In this document: in pieces, positions 1-12,103 of the stretch | How the letters are laid out: every line of letters begins with the position of its first letter | Position numbering within the stretch: the first letter of the stretch is position 1 | Assembly: GCA_037179385.1 (NCBI GenBank) | Contig: CM074184.1 | Coordinates: forward strand, 13,348,001-13,412,000 | Reading direction: 5' to 3' | Length of the DNA stretch: 64,000 nucleotides | Source of the DNA: Holothuria scabra | Lineage: Eukaryota; Echinodermata; Holothuroidea; Aspidochirotida; Holothuriidae | Notes under the pieces: generated by a model | What the model was told of the DNA's origin: nothing | What the model saw: the letters and a program-made list of their open reading frames with translations, nothing else | The model's database searches: none | Program-made: the position numbers and the translations under genes

Positions 1-18
1 ATGTATCAGATTCCTTAA

Positions 19-269
19 CCCTTTACCGTTGTGCTCCGATCGGGGCATATTTGCGCGCCTCGGGAGTGGGCGGAAAAGCCGACGTAGCCCGCTCTGCATC
101 GGCTTCCGAAGGCCATTGACCCCGTGACCTTAAACAGTTGTCTCTCTCGTTGTTGTGACCGAATTGTCGGGTAGCTACTCGCAGTTTCGAGCTCCGCGTG
201 AAACAGTAAAGATGGGTGACAGCCGAGCCCTCCGTACGGGTCCAAAATGACCCAAACAACGGTAAAGGG
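19..269. mobile_element. piggyBac-type MITE, copy 1
   Basis: The element is 251 bp with terminal inverted repeats CCCTTTACCGTTG/CAACGGTAAAGGG. It is flanked on the left by TTAA (15-18) and on the right by TTGA (270-273), a one-base decay of TTAA. A TTAA target and CCC-starting termini are the hallmarks of piggyBac transposons. No transposase is present, so it is non-autonomous. Open frames read across it are shadows. Confidence 0.85.
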
Positions 270-1062
270 TTGAATGCTGCTGCTACTACGTTGAAGCATT
301 TTAAACGCAATATTTGCACCATCGATCGAGGTAAGAAAATTAAATATATCACATCTGGTAGGTGGATGCGCATTTTAGTGAGGGGATTGTCCCTTTTTTG
401 TTCATGGAGGTCAAAGGTCGACTGGGATAACAAAATTACTTTTTGAACATTCATGCTAGTTTAACATGTGAGTGGGCCAATGTGGTACACAATGGCATCA
501 TCGAAACCTCCGTGCATTTTTGTATTCTGGTTGTTTTATTTTGGATTGGAAGAGCGATTCTTTCGATCAAACGTCGGATTGGTAACTTGTTAAAGTTTAA
601 GAGAGTGGGCTATCGCCGACCAAATTTTGCCACTGGTTAGGGAAGACCTTTCTTTTTCATTTACTGATGTCATTAAATGTATGTAATAATTTTGGGTGGC
701 TTTATGGAATTAGGGACAGATTCGACAGTGTAGAGAAAGGCGGTGACCTGCAAAAAAGAGCGATTCTCAGTGGGGAGTCAGAAGAAAGGTCAGTGCCATG
801 TACATATGGCTCTGACAGAGGTCACTACACCCGCAGGCTTCCAATGCTGTTGGAATTTTTTCTTTCAGTTCCTATTTTAAAAGAAATTCCATCCTAACTA
901 GTTTTAAAGCTAAGTTTAAAACCTACCGTACTACCGTGTTTTTCTATTTTTTCATACAAACTTTTATTTTATTACTCTTCTACTCCGCCCGTCATTGTTG
1001 CCGAGACCAGAGAGGTGTTAACTAGTTATCTCCCTAAATTTCTGCTGAAATAGTCAACTTAA
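270..1062. other. Spacer between two MITEs
   Basis: AT-rich sequence with short open frames only. I see no domain, RNA gene or clear repeat boundary here. Confidence 0.4.
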
Positions 1063-1313
1063 CCCTTTACCGTTGTGGGCCGATCGGGGCATATTTGAGC
1101 GCCTTTGGATTGGGCGGAAAAGCGGACGTAGTCCGCCCCGCATCGGCTTCCGTAGGCCATTGACCCCGTGACCTTAAACTATTGTCTCTCACGCTCTGGT
1201 GGCCGAATTTTTGGGTAGCTACTCGCAGTTTCGAGCTCCGCGTGAAACAGTAAAGATGTGTGACAGCCGAGCTCTTCTCATGGGTCCAAAAGGACCCAAA
1301 CAAAGGTAAAGGG
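1063..1313. mobile_element. piggyBac-type MITE, copy 2
   Basis: This second copy has exactly the same length (251 bp) and orientation as copy 1. It is flanked by perfect TTAA on both sides (1059-1062 and 1314-1317). The termini are CCCTTTACCGTTG on the left and a slightly diverged AAAGGTAAAGGG on the right. Interior differences from copy 1 are scattered substitutions, so these are two separate insertions of one family, not a segmental duplication. Confidence 0.88.
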
Positions 1314-1690
1314 TTAATTGGGAACTGCTGCCCTCAGCATGTAAAAGAGTACCACTGTAATATGTGCAGTACACATATTGTGTGCCGCGGCAAGGTACTC
1401 CTTGCTCAGGAAGCACATAGGAGCAAGGACAAATAAATCAAACCCTAGATCCAAGGGCTTGTTTCAATCAGTACATATCTCACAGGATCTTCTGTTGGAT
1501 TGTGCATGCGGCAGTACCTGTTACACATCAACCATTAACCGATTCTGTGTCATCTTTAAGATAGACTGGGAGACTCGATCTGTGCTGGGTAATTTGTATG
1601 TAAGTGCATTCATGCATGTCGTCCCGCCTAAAAACTCCTGGTAGAAAGGTTTCACGTATAGTGAGCTAGGCCTGTATACAGGTGCATATC

Positions 1691-1802
1691 ACAATCCAAT
1701 AATTCAAATAGCCTGTAAGTATAAATCTGTGGCCGGTTTATCAAAAATAAACACACTTGTATCAGAAAGAACCGAGCTGAGCAGGCTTTTCGGACTAACG
1801 AA
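1691..1802 (+). promoter_or_regulatory. Candidate core promoter and 5' UTR of gene 1
   Basis: A CCAAT motif (about 1695) is followed by a TATA-box match, TATAAAT, at 1720-1726. The start codon lies 77 bases after it at 1803. Initiation about 30 bases downstream of the TATA box would give a 5' leader of roughly 50 bases. This rests on motifs only; no transcript evidence is available. Confidence 0.35.
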
Positions 1803-1836
1803 ATGGCTTCATACGACGAAAAGCAGGCTCTCATAA
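1803..1836 (+). CDS. MFSD6-like gene 1, coding exon 1
   Basis: The exon encodes eleven residues (MASYDEKQALI) plus one base. The ATG has a good context (A at -3, G at +4), and the exon ends in a strong donor, GTAAGTATT, at 1837. The phase 1 end fits the acceptor at 19099 exactly, and the joined frame stays open into the first membrane segment in exon 2. The exon is too short to be found by length. It was assigned by start context, donor and phase. A different first exon is possible because intron 1 would be 17.3 kb; it holds a hAT element, a Ty3 element and a satellite array. Confidence 0.6.
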
Positions 1837-4800
1837 GTAAGTATTCAAACTCTCTGTAATTCTCTACGTGTGTATATAATGTATTTATATACTAGTAAGA
1901 TAGGTAGGCTATTTATTCATCCAAGACAACTAACTTGTTTTGTAGATTAATTATTCCGTTGCTCGTTGATAACATACTAAAATAGGTTCGTCATAAGAGA
2001 CGGGTTGCTCATTATAATGGGGCTAATTGATACAGTGGTACGCCTTGGTTTACAATAAGGCCTATACACGTAGCTATATACGGCGCACATCGACATTTTA
2101 AGTTGAAGGGTATAACCAGGGTTTCATCTTAGGGGCAGAGGGAACGATGACTGATCGCCGTCCTGCATGAGTAAGGGTAAGTCTAATGGGAGTGGTTCCT
2201 ACCCTTTGTCCTCTCTCTCTTTGGAAATTTTGACGAACGGAGGGTGGCCAGTATATAGTGCTACATTTGACGCCAGATTACTTGAATTTACCGCCTCACC
2301 GTCTCTCCTCTTTGTTTCCTCACTTTTTCATTCATGTCCCTTTGTTCTTCTTCCCTTTTCCCCTTCCTTCATTTTAGTTAATTTGTCTATATCTGCTATT
2401 AAGACCATCATGGTGCAGGACAGAAGTGTGTGGGTCTGTTGTGGTTGGAAGTACGTCATTATCCCGTCATTTCCACGCCCCCTTTTTTTTTGCTCCCATA
2501 AAAACTAAATGCTAAATGTACAGCAATTTACCACACAATGGGCAAACAAGCTGTCGAACGCTACAAAGTTATATCTACGGGATACTCTCTCCAATCTTCT
2601 CCACTCTTTCAGTCTTCCAGAAGAGAAAATAGCACGTTTATGGTTATAAGCCTTTTCGAAAGGTATTATTTTGACCTGCTCGGCCGATACATTGTAATCT
2701 TTTAACTACTTAAGTACTAGTTTATCAATTTTCTGATTCTCTATATTCGCTAGACATTTTGAAGAAATAAGGTCTCTTTCGAGTTGTTTTGCTTAATATT
2801 ACATGTTGTATCTGTTCTCCCAATCTAGAACGGGAATAGTAGATCAATGAGATCGGCAATCTGATTCCCCGCTAACTCTGCTTTATTGATTCCTTTCCCA
2901 GAAGGAATATTTAGTTGCTCTATAAAACTTGTCCCACTAGCCTTTCAAAAGTTTGAAAACCATTGACGAAGGAAAAAGCGGACAATTTGATTGCTTCACA
3001 ATGATATTTGCACAATGTTCGACATGCTTCTCTAATGAAGTTCTCGTTGAATCACGACAGCATCGCAAAAGCAAGAAAAATTCCAGTACTTGAATTGGAC
3101 TTCGTGCAGATGCATTAACTACGTTTTTGTCATCAAAAGCGCACACAAAAACAACTTTGAAGCTTCGCAGAACATCGGAAAATACTTTGCCTTTATCTCG
3201 CCTGTCGGTGTGGTGGGATATTTTTACATGCTTGGAAACGCCTGCCGGTGTGGTCTTGCCCAAGACCATAGTATTAGTCGACAGACAAAATTCTAACGGA
3301 GTTACTGTACACATGCCTTTCTTTTCTTCCCAAATTTCTGTAGTTCTGAACAAAACATCGAGTAGGTACGGCGTAATTGGCAAGTGCCCCAGTTTGTAAA
3401 ATCAGAAGAACTTAACATGTACTAATGGCTTGACCAAGACTACTCTCGGTGGAGCGTTTGCAATAATTTTAATCTCATTACGACGCCGTTTTATTGACAA
3501 GCTAACGAAGAGTATTGCCATATCTGCTACACGTCTCCAAAGCGTCAGAAACATGTAAGGGATATTTTTTTTTCTCTGACGTAGTGAGAATGTTATGACG
3601 CGCCGTAGTCGATTGGTTAATTTTGAATTGTGAAACGTGCCGTAATTGGTCACATTGAAGCTAGAAAGTTGAGCAAATTCTTTTCTTTTTCTTTCAAATT
3701 TGCAGTTGGAATATGCTACCTGATTCAACCGGTCACATTTGATTCTTACCAAGTACATGTTCGGAGTTTAAATTAATTAAGGGTCGTGTGGCATGACAAT
3801 GGCAAAATTGGTTATTCTATGTAAAAAACATTAAAAACCATGCAAATAGCCAAAATTTCCATCACAATCCGTCCAGTTTAGAGGGCAAATTTTTCTTCCT
3901 TAATTCACCTTACTAATCATAAACACGACCTAAATATGCAAATTCAAATCCTGTGATGTCATGAGAGGGACATGCCACACATGGCTAATGTTATCCTTTG
4001 TTTTTACAGTGTTCATTTCAAGTAGGCTACAGTTGCTACTTTATAGTTTGCCTGAGAATTTTATTTTGAAAGTTTCAAGTGTGTCCCTGAAAAACATCTG
4101 TTTCAATTACAAAATAATAAATCATCTGATGTGTAATTAAGAGATAATTAATACAGGGTTGACAAAAGAAATGACAACAATGTGCAACACTCCACATCAT
4201 GACCTTCGTATGACAACATGTTGCTTCAGAAACATTCAAACTTTCTTAAGAGCCGTATAAGATATTGACCTTCTAACGGACCTTCGCTTAGGGGATCTGT
4301 CTTCGTAACTGCTTAGAGAAGTCAGGGAATTTTGCTGACATGTCACACTACCTTTAAGTGATGATTCGCTTGTAAGAAACTATACGTAAAAGGATTTTAT
4401 CCCCATGTGAACCTAATTGGAAGGTCATGCAATCAGACCACTAATGTATAGTTTTATTTGAGTTGATTGTTATATAGTTTATCATATGATTTTACGTTTC
4501 ATACGTGGGAAAAGAATGTTCTTTGTCTTGGGCCGATAGCCCCCCCCCCCCCTCGTGAAAAATGAGAGGGCGAAAACATGCTCACAAATCAGTTTGGTAA
4601 ACTTTTCCGAACTCTGGAAATGACAAAATCGGATATTTACCATATGTGACACCACATCATTAGAGACGCCGGATGATAAATTGATATTTTTATAAACTGC
4701 TTTTCATAGGATACCATATGCCCCAATGAAAGCTCTTCATTTTGAAATATTTTGTCTAATAAGGACAACAAAGTTTGAGAAACTTTTGAAATGTCATCAG

Positions 4801-5367
4801 GGAGAGTCAGTTCTCAGACCTTAGATAACATTATGTAGCAAGAACGATTCAGTCGTCGTGCAATTATTCTCAGATTTGCCACCAATATATGAAGGAAGTG
4901 CAAATTCTGTGGTAACCCCCCCCCCCCCAACTCTCTAAAAAGTCTTTACAGGAAACCCAGAATCCAAAGCTTTCTTCAGCTCCATATCTACATGTATTTG
5001 TTCCAAAGGGTAAAAATTTCGACTCGCTTGACGCGCCGCAAATTTCGTCCTCGATTCAGTGGCGTTCACACTTTAAAGAGATAATCGGAAAACTTAGCTA
5101 CTACTTGCAAGCCCGAGACATTCCATTTCCCGCTGTCTGAGAGGTCGCGATTTTTCAAAATTGTCTGTACGCTCCGCGCCAACTGAAGATAGTCTTTCGA
5201 GCAAAAGTTCATATTCCAGGCACGGAACCATTGGCCTGCCGCACTCAAATGCTCTCACACACGATTATCATCCGACACCTTTCAACCTTGTTAGTCGAGT
5301 AGTCTGTGTAAATGAATTATCTAGTTATTGAAATGTCAAACTTTTATCAATGCTCAATGTTGCAAAG
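1837..5367. other. Intron 1 of gene 1, unique left part
   Basis: Mostly AT-rich sequence. It includes a cytosine-rich tract near 4541-4553 and degenerate hAT-interior sequence (about 4560-5250) that recurs near 5570-5760, 24370-24860 and 44990-45120. The only unexplained coding-like stretch is the - strand frame at 2937-3758, listed separately. Confidence 0.4.
2937..3758 (-). pseudogene. Unidentified long frame with one internal stop
   Basis: Two open frames of 118 and 148 codons lie in the same - strand frame, separated by a single stop at 3402-3404 and six sense codons. Together about 270 codons contain one stop, far fewer than expected by chance in this AT-rich sequence. I do not recognise the product. 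The predicted residues are mixed, with no clear signal peptide or membrane segment and no motif I can name. It lies inside intron 1 of gene 1 on the opposite strand. It could be a decayed retrogene, a fragment of an unknown mobile element, or a chance open frame. Confidence 0.25.
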
Positions 5368-6054
5368 CAGTGACGTAGCTACAAAGGGCAATTTGCCTTT
5401 TGAGACATCAGTCAACTACCGTGCGGTTTTCTCAACTTTTCTTTCATAAGATTCAGAATTCTTCCTAAATAAGGTCCAGATCTGTAATCATTAGCTTTAA
5501 AATGGCAAAATTTTCCGTGCCCTCCGAGTGCCCTAAATTGCGTCCTCTATTTCAGTACCGGTAAGTGGCCGCTCATGAAAAAGTCAGTGGTAAACTTTTC
5601 CTAGCAGCTACAGTGCCGTTTCCTTAAAAGTTTCTTCAACAAAGGCTCTTAATTTTGAATGTTTTGTCTAAAAAAGGCAACAAAATTGCGGGAGCTTTTT
5701 GAATGTCGCCTAGAAGCCTCAATGTCACTTAAAGCTTTAATCCGCACCCCTTAGATAGCATTAGATTAAAACGATCTTCAGTGGACATGATATCTCAGAT
5801 ATATGCTAATAGGAAACGCAGATTCTTCTTTAGTCCCCCAAATATTCAAATTTCGTTTCAAGAAACCCTGAATCTAAACTATTTTCAGCAACACAAGTTC
5901 CATTTTTATATGTGCAAAAGGACCCAAAGTTTCTTCGCGCTCTTCGAGCCGCAAGTTACGATCCTAATAGAGTGGTGTTCACACTTTGGAAAAAAATCAG
6001 AAAATTTGATTGCTTGCCCCCCCCCGCCCCGGAAAATGTCTACCTACGCCACTG
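5368..6054. mobile_element. Short non-autonomous hAT element (687 bp)
   Basis: The left end CAGTGACGTAGCTA and the inverted right end TACCTACGCCACTG match imperfectly. The 8-bp flanks TTGCAAAG (5360-5367) and TTGCAGAG (6055-6062) agree at seven of eight bases, as expected for an aged hAT target duplication. No transposase is encoded. The interior has a cytosine-rich tract near 6017-6030. Confidence 0.72.
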
Positions 6055-6117
6055 TTGCAGAGGGCACAGATATACTGGTATTGTTGTTTAATGTAGCATG
6101 ACTGGTGTAATATAGAG

Positions 6118-6610
6118 GGTCAATCGTTGACACAAAGGCTTGTACAGGGATGTTGCGGAGTTTGGCAGTACGACATCAAATGAATGAACAAACTGACGAG
6201 AAGAAAAATTTAGTTCTGTTCAGCACGATTGATGATATATTTCACTTCAACCAGCAACCGGCAAAAAAAAAAAAAAAAAAATTACTAAAATTAGAGTAGA
6301 GATCAGAACACTATGCGTCTTAATGCAGTCCCCTGATTGGTCAAAAGTTGTGACGCACCAAATAAAATAAATATTAATGAATGAGTTGATCTAAGTGACC
6401 AATGAGGAGGCTGCAGAGGGTGGAATTGTCCACACCCTGAAAATATGGGATTTAGTGTACACGTGGAACTAGGGTAAGGAAGTTTGTTACCTACACCGAT
6501 AACAGGTGACGGGAAACAGGAAGGGCCATGGGAATCTGGGACAAAGGGAAGGAAGGGAGAGTTGCTCGTAAACAACAAAATGGCGTTCCTTTTAAAGGTA
6601 ATGGTGGGTG
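6118..6610 (+). repeat. Dispersed repeat R, left part (split by the Ty3 element)
   Basis: This stretch matches the reverse complement of about 45590-46172 over several hundred bases. The rest of the unit resumes at 12960-12984 on the far side of the retrotransposon. The copy at 45.6 kb runs through the insertion point without a break. The family type is not recognised. It includes an A-run near 6266-6281 and no coding signal. Confidence 0.75.
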
Positions 6611-7136
6611 TTTAGAGATGTAAAGTGAAATGGTCTCACCTCCATTAACGAAAAACTCTAATACCAGGGCCGCAACAAAATGGCGTCACTGTAAGGACCT
6701 CGTTCTCGGCGATGTAGTGGAACTGATATTACCGCCGCACTCAACACCTCAGTCCCAAGCAAAAATTGTCGAGCTGCCAGCTGCTGCCCGACTACACAGG
6801 ACTGATGTGTCGGTGAGACGAATAATTTCTTGTAGATATCTCCGAGATTTTGGTAGGTAATTCCAAGTGCAGTAAGCACTGTCTCGTCAAAGTCGAGGAC
6901 GGTCAATTCGGAACTTCAGCGGAGTTGGTGTCCACGTCTTTCCTGCGTCGCTGACTTGATGCTAGTGAGGACCTCCTGACCGTTACATGCCTGCTCACCA
7001 CGAGAGTCGTACGCGTGATTGGTCAGTCTGGTCCACTGCACACGTAGCTTATGCAAATAACAAGTTGCACTGGGACAACCTATGAATATGTATTATTTTG
7101 CACTCGAATGCAATTATTTGAAGTGCAAGTGCTACA
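6611..7136 (-). repeat. LTR of the Ty3 element (3' LTR in element sense)
   Basis: This LTR is 526 bp. On the - strand it begins TGTAGCAC. It differs from the other LTR by about seven substitutions and lacks a 4-base GCAC present there, a divergence near 1.3 percent. Adjacent on the inner side is the G-run polypurine tract at 7142-7156. Confidence 0.93.
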
Positions 7137-7199
7137 TTAGTCCCCCCCCCCCCCCCAGATGACTTGTGAATTAAAAAGTCATCGATAAAGCTAAAATTT

Positions 7200-8447
7200 A
7201 CTAAAACTGGACAATCTGTAGGTACCTTTTCGGCCAGTGTACTTTCCTACCAGACCGGGTATTAGTGGTCTTATCATCTGACTTTTTCAAAATTGACTTA
7301 TGGTCAGATGCAGGGTGTGGCACTACTGGAGGTGTAGAAACTGCTGGGTCAGGTGGTGGGGTAGGTGTTGGTGAAGGCATTGCCTGGCCAGAATCAGCAG
7401 TGTTACTGAAATCATCGGTATAAGCAACCTTAAGCCTATCGATACTTACTGTGGAACGACGTCCATTGATGCTAATAGTAAAATGCCTGTCCTTCCTGTC
7501 AAGGACTCGATAAGGCCCTAAAAATATGGTGCCTGTAAGGGTTTTTTGACACCATCGCTACGTAACCAGACATGCGTACAAGTAGTGAGATCTTTCGGAA
7601 TGTGGCTTGACCGAGATGTAGGCCTAGTCAAAGCTGGGCGTAGTTTTGCCATATGAGATTTCAGCCTATCAACATAAGTATCCTCTGGAATGGCTGACTG
7701 ATCTGACGGGTGTATAAATTCACCAGGCAACACTAAGGTGGTACCAAACACCATTTCAGCTGAACTACATTTAATGTCTGCTTTAAAAGCAGAACGAATG
7801 CCTAACAGAATTAAAGGTAATGCTTCACTCCAAGAAGTAGGTTGAGGGTGAGATTTAATAATTGAGCTCTTAAGCTGGCGATGAAACCTCTCTACTAATC
7901 CATTAGCCATGGGGTGATATGAGGTGGTTCTGAACCTTTTACATCCTAACAAGTTATTAAGGTTGCGGAAAAGTGCAGATTCAAACTGTGCACCTCGATC
8001 GGTGGTAAGTACAGAGGGTACGCCAAACATCGAAACCCAACGACTAATGAATGCTTTGGCGACTGTTTCAGCCGTTATGTCAGAAATTGGGATGGCCTCA
8101 GGCCAGCGTGTAAACCTATCTACTATGGTTAACAGGTAAGTGTAATTGTTGGAAGGCGGTAAAGGACCGACAATGTCCGTATGAATATGACTGAATCTAC
8201 GTCCTGGTGACTCAAAAGAACCTAAAGGACTTTGAGTATGCCGATGAATTTTGGACTTTTGGCATTACAAGCAAGACCTTGACCAGGCATTAATGTCCTT
8301 ATTCATAACCTGCCAAACATATCTGCTAGAAATAAGCTTTCTAGTAGCAGCAATACCTGGGTGAGACAAATCATGGAGTGAGTGAAAAACAGTGCGTCTG
8401 AACTTAGAAGGGACATACGGCCTAGGTGCGGGGTAGACATATCGCAC
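7200..8447 (-). pseudogene. Ty3 integrase, interrupted
   Basis: In the - strand frame ending at 7518, the HHCC zinc-binding part lies near 8265-8400 (paired histidines in HDLSHPG, then a C-x2-C). The DDE catalytic core follows: first Asp near 8195 in HTDIVGP, second Asp near 8000 in LTTDRGAQFE, and Glu near 7895 in NGLVERFHR. One in-frame stop at 8265 falls between the two zinc-binding cysteines, and a second stop at 7518 cuts the C-terminal region, whose frame stays readable to about 7210. Integrase inserts the cDNA copy into the genome; this copy should be inactive. The 8265 stop is consistent with a single-base change of a glutamine codon. Confidence 0.9.
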
Positions 8448-9850
8448 TTAATAGTCTTACCTGTCCCAAGTAGTGGTAAATCCTGGAGCTTCAAGGAAGA
8501 TGATTCTAGTAGCTGAGTAAGCTCATCATCTTTTCCTTGCTCAGTTGCAATGTCTTCTAAATTAAGGGGTGAATTAGGGGGAATAGTTAGAGTACTGGCT
8601 AGATTAGTTAAAGAACACGTGCTACGAGACAGTGAATCCGCAACAGTGTTTTCTTTGCCCTTAATGTAACGGATATCCGTGGTAAATTGGGCGATGTAAT
8701 CAAGCTGCCTGATCTCTCTAGGCGAATGCCTATCAGGCTTAGCTTTTAGAGCATACGTTAGTGGCTTGTGGTCGGTAAGGATATGAAATGCGCGACCCTC
8801 AAGCATATGCTTAAAATACTTAATGGACAAATAGATTGCTAACAGCTCTCTCCCAAATGTACTGTACCTCATTTGAGTAGGGGAAAGCCTACGTGAAAAA
8901 AATGCAATTGGCCTCCACACACTACTTAGATTTTGCTGTAGAACGTCGCCTACAGCAATATTGGAAGCGTCAACAGCCAAACATAGCTCATCCGTTGAAT
9001 TGGGATGTACTAAAAGTGTGGCACTTGCCAAAGCAGACTTAATCTCTTTGAAAGCAGTTAGTGCATCTCCTTGCAAGGTAATGGACTTAGCCTTGCTTTT
9101 TCCTGCACGCAAATCTGTTAATGGCTGTACAATAGAGGCGCACATGGGTATGAAACGCCTGTAAAAATTAACTAGGCCTAAAAATCTACGTAACTGAGTA
9201 AGAGACTTTGGTTCCGCAAAATTTTGGATAGCCTGTACCTTATGCGGAAGTGGTCTTACACCGGAACTATCAACCCTGTGACCAAGGAAATCTAACGAAG
9301 GAACGCCAAACGTACATTTCGCAGGGTTGATTACAATACCATACTTGTCCAATCTTTCGAACAGTTGCCTAAGATGGAACATATGTTCCTCGGGGGACTG
9401 GCTAGCCACTAATAAATCATCGATATAGGCGTAGGCGAACGGTAAGCCTCTCAAAACTTCGTCTATGAACCTTTGAAACGTTTGAGCGGCCGATCTGAGG
9501 CCAAACGGCATACGTAAACATTCAAAACTACCAAACGGCGTGGTAATGGCGGTTTTGGGAATGTCGCTAGGTTCTACCGGTATCTGGTGATAGGCCCTAA
9601 CCAAATCGATTTTACTAAAAATCGAAGAACCGCTTAATTTTGCTGTAAAATCGTGTATATGGGGTATAGGGTATGTATCCGGTACTGTTAATCTATTGAG
9701 AGCCCTATAATCGCCGCATGGGCGCCAATCACCAGTCTTCTTAGGGACCATGTGCAAAGGTGAGGCCCAATTTCCTTGTGCTGGTCTAATAATGCCGAGC
9801 TGGAGCATGTGCTCGAACTCCTGTTTGGCAATTTTCAATTTATCTGGCAC
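8303..9850 (-). CDS. Ty3 reverse transcriptase and RNase H (515-codon open frame)
   Basis: This is the longest intact frame in the window. From the N-terminus it carries reverse transcriptase with [15 protein letters not shown] near residues 78-92 (first catalytic Asp) and YIDDLL near 141-146 (the catalytic Asp pair). The thumb and connection follow, then RNase H beginning near LAVDASN (about residue 290), with TDHKPL further on. The polymerase copies element RNA into DNA and RNase H removes the template. The upstream join to protease is disrupted near a run of G at about 9877-9890. The frame leaves the integrase frame near 8425 through a frameshift, so the ORF ends in unrelated residues. It belongs to the mobile element, not the host. 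Confidence 0.93.
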   Translation of the reverse strand: MPDKLKIAKQEFEHMLQLGIIRPAQGNWASPLHMVPKKTGDWRPCGDYRALNRLTVPDTYPIPHIHDFTAKLSGSSIFSKIDLVRAYHQIPVEPSDIPKTAITTPFGSFECLRMPFGLRSAAQTFQRFIDEVLRGLPFAYAYIDDLLVASQSPEEHMFHLRQLFERLDKYGIVINPAKCTFGVPSLDFLGHRVDSSGVRPLPHKVQAIQNFAEPKSLTQLRRFLGLVNFYRRFIPMCASIVQPLTDLRAGKSKAKSITLQGDALTAFKEIKSALASATLLVHPNSTDELCLAVDASNIAVGDVLQQNLSSVWRPIAFFSRRLSPTQMRYSTFGRELLAIYLSIKYFKHMLEGRAFHILTDHKPLTYALKAKPDRHSPREIRQLDYIAQFTTDIRYIKGKENTVADSLSRSTCSLTNLASTLTIPPNSPLNLEDIATEQGKDDELTQLLESSSLKLQDLPLLGTGKTIKCDMSTPHLGRMSLLSSDALFFTHSMICLTQVLLLLESLFLADMFGRL

Positions 9851-9995
9851 TAATCTCCTTGGCCTAGCAGTACATGGGGGGGGGGGGGCCCTTGGTGACG
9901 ATATGGTGAGTCAACGAATGTTTAATACTAGTGTCCCGATAATTAGGTCGCGTTAACTGAGGGAACTGGTTTAAAAGCCTATGGTACTGCGTGTC

Positions 9996-10287
9996 CTATG
10001 ACACTAGGGAGTAGGTTGGTGATGGAGATGGCCGTTTAGATGGTGCCCCTGAAATTTGAAGGGAGGTAGTGATGTCGATTAATCTGCGTCGACCTACATC
10101 AACTACTAAATTGTAATGTAAGTGTTTTGTTTGCAGCCTGCAAAGAAAAGGTAGGTGGCCCTCGTTTACCAAACTTAGACACAGGCAATACACTAATGTC
10201 AGCACCAGTATCAATTAAATATTTGGTGCCAGTAACTCTATCACGAACATAAAAGTGACGACTCCTAGTAGTACTATGGCCAGACAA
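9996..10287 (-). pseudogene. Ty3 protease (retropepsin), frameshifted
   Basis: The frame starting at 10287 has the aspartic protease active-site motif IDTGADISVLP about 28 residues in. The frame then shifts near 10140-10100 into the one ending at 9996. Retropepsins are dimeric enzymes that cut the Gag-Pol polyprotein. The usual second half of the domain is split between two frames, so it should not function. Confidence 0.82.
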
Positions 10288-10298
10288 GGTAGTCGTCC

Positions 10299-11178
10299 TT
10301 ACTTGCTGGCGTTGGTGTTTGACTGAGGGGGGTTTGATTGGTTAACGGTACATGGTGGGACACATAAGCGTGCTTGGTGCCCCCGCCTCCAATGATAAAA
10401 GCAATGCTCTCCAGCGTGGGGTGAACTAGATCTACGGCCACGCCCACGACCCTTGCGGTTAGGTGAATTAGGCCTAGAAGAAGTACGCCCTCGTTGGGGT
10501 TGAGGTAGAGGGTTGTCTCCCTGTAATTGCCTAGTCAAAGTTTCGATCTGTTTGGTTAGGGCTGCTACCTGAGCTTCTAGTTCAGTACATTTGGTTAGAG
10601 TAGGCGATTGCGACACTACAGCCACTGCTGCTGCTGCTGGTTCAGCAGTAGGATCCTGATGTACCTTTTAGGATTTTATCAGCTGTGACAGCTAACTGTT
10701 CCACGCTGGCTGTGTCAATTATGGAGGCTAAAATTAATTGTTTATTAGTAGGTAGCCTCTGAAGGAACAGCTGCTGCAAAATACTATCGCCTAATGTACG
10801 ATCCCCTAAAAGCTGTCGCATACGTCGTAATAATTGAGTCGGTTTCCTATCGCCTTACTCTTCTGCTCGGAGCAATTGGTGAAGTCGTTTTTGCTCCGAA
10901 TCAGAAGTTCGCTTAATCAGTTCCTCTTTAAATGCCTGGTACTGATTCCTAGCTGGGGGGTTAATAATTAAATCTCTAACTTCCAAAGCATACTCGGGAC
11001 TAAGGGCAGCTACAATATAATTGTACTTAGTTTGCTCTTGTGTTATGCCCTTGGTATGAAACTGGGCCTCTACCTGAGCAAACCAGACCTCTGGGTCTTG
11101 GGGCCAAAAAGGTGGAAGCTTAACAGCTACAGCAGATACTGCAGCATCTTTGTTATTTGCACCTTCAGCCTTATCCAT
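10299..11178 (-). pseudogene. Ty3 gag, interrupted by a stop and a frameshift
   Basis: The N-terminal capsid-like part runs 11178-10855. It starts with an acidic leader, then a Trp/Phe-rich segment (PPFWPQDPEVWFAQVEAQF) typical of the capsid of arthropod and other invertebrate Ty3 elements. An in-frame TAA at 10855-10857 ends it, but the same frame stays open for about 70 further codons. A frameshift near 10650 then leads to the C-terminal part (10625-10299). That part has a basic, Arg/Ser-rich stretch and a CFYH...C...C knuckle that would bind RNA. Gag forms the particle shell; this copy is broken. Confidence 0.85.
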
Positions 11179-11438
11179 AATGATACAAATATAACAGGTT
11201 GGTCTACAGATGGGTTAAAAAAAATTACGATTGGACTGCTTAGAATAATTAAGTAGGGATAAATGTGTTGTAAATATATTCAAAGTACTGTACAATACTG
11301 TGAATAATATCTGTAGGCTAGAAAATGCTACTATTGCTGAATTTTCCTAATGTCCCTCTGAAAGGACGACAACACAGCAATAAACCACTTTTTCTTCAAA
11401 TCAGAGGTGGCGTGCAATCCGTCATATAATGAATTAAA

Positions 11439-12103
11439 CTAAGACCTAATGACCACACGCCTACGTTTAGTACTAGTGGTCGACTTCTTAATAGACGACC
11501 TACGAATGAATGTGTGGAGTGACACAGTGGAAGATGTGCCTCTGTTCAAGGCAGCTATACGACTATTGGCTTCGTCTAGCACCGGATCTAAATTGGTTTG
11601 CGCAGTGTTTAAGTCTTCGATTGATAAAATGGGTGTAAGTAGTTTCTTAGTTTGCTGAAACTTTTGGAAACTAGCAGTTGGTACGGTGCAGAAGCTAACA
11701 ATTGTCCTTGGTCGAACTGCTACAATACGAGATCGAAAGTCTTCTAAAACACTGATCAAATCAATAGCACACAAGTTGTTACAAGTGAGTACCCTGTTTT
11801 GCCGGGTAGAATCATAAACAAATTTGGTGAGATTGTTAATCCCAGCAGCAACCTTAACAATAACCCAATCTTGGTGGTTGTAGGTTTGAAATTTGAGTAA
11901 AGTAGGCTGTAAAAGCTCCCCCACTTTAGCACCTCGACGGATAATGTAGTTAATATTTAATGACGAGTACTCCGACGGTACGAAATACCTATCGAAATTG
12001 TGTGCTCTCGAGTCCGCAATAAACAGACAATGTACTCTGGCTTAGCTGCAGTAGTAACCCCGGTACTTATATTACCTGAAGTACTAGGCTCTGAAGCACT
12101 CAT
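11439..12103 (-). pseudogene. Extra ORF between LTR and gag, SGNH-hydrolase-like blocks
   Basis: A frame of 161 codons (11924-11439) plus an in-phase upstream extension is preceded by an ATG at 12103 in another frame; a frameshift lies near 12020. The joined region would be about 220 residues. It shows a block IADSRAHNF, resembling the GDS nucleophile block of SGNH/GDSL hydrolases. About 40 residues later comes KVAAGINNL, resembling the G-x-N-D block. The C-terminus is rich in Ser, Thr, Lys and Arg. It lies upstream of gag on the coding strand of the element, where canonical Ty3 elements have only a leader. The hydrolase-fold assignment is tentative. Confidence 0.5.
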
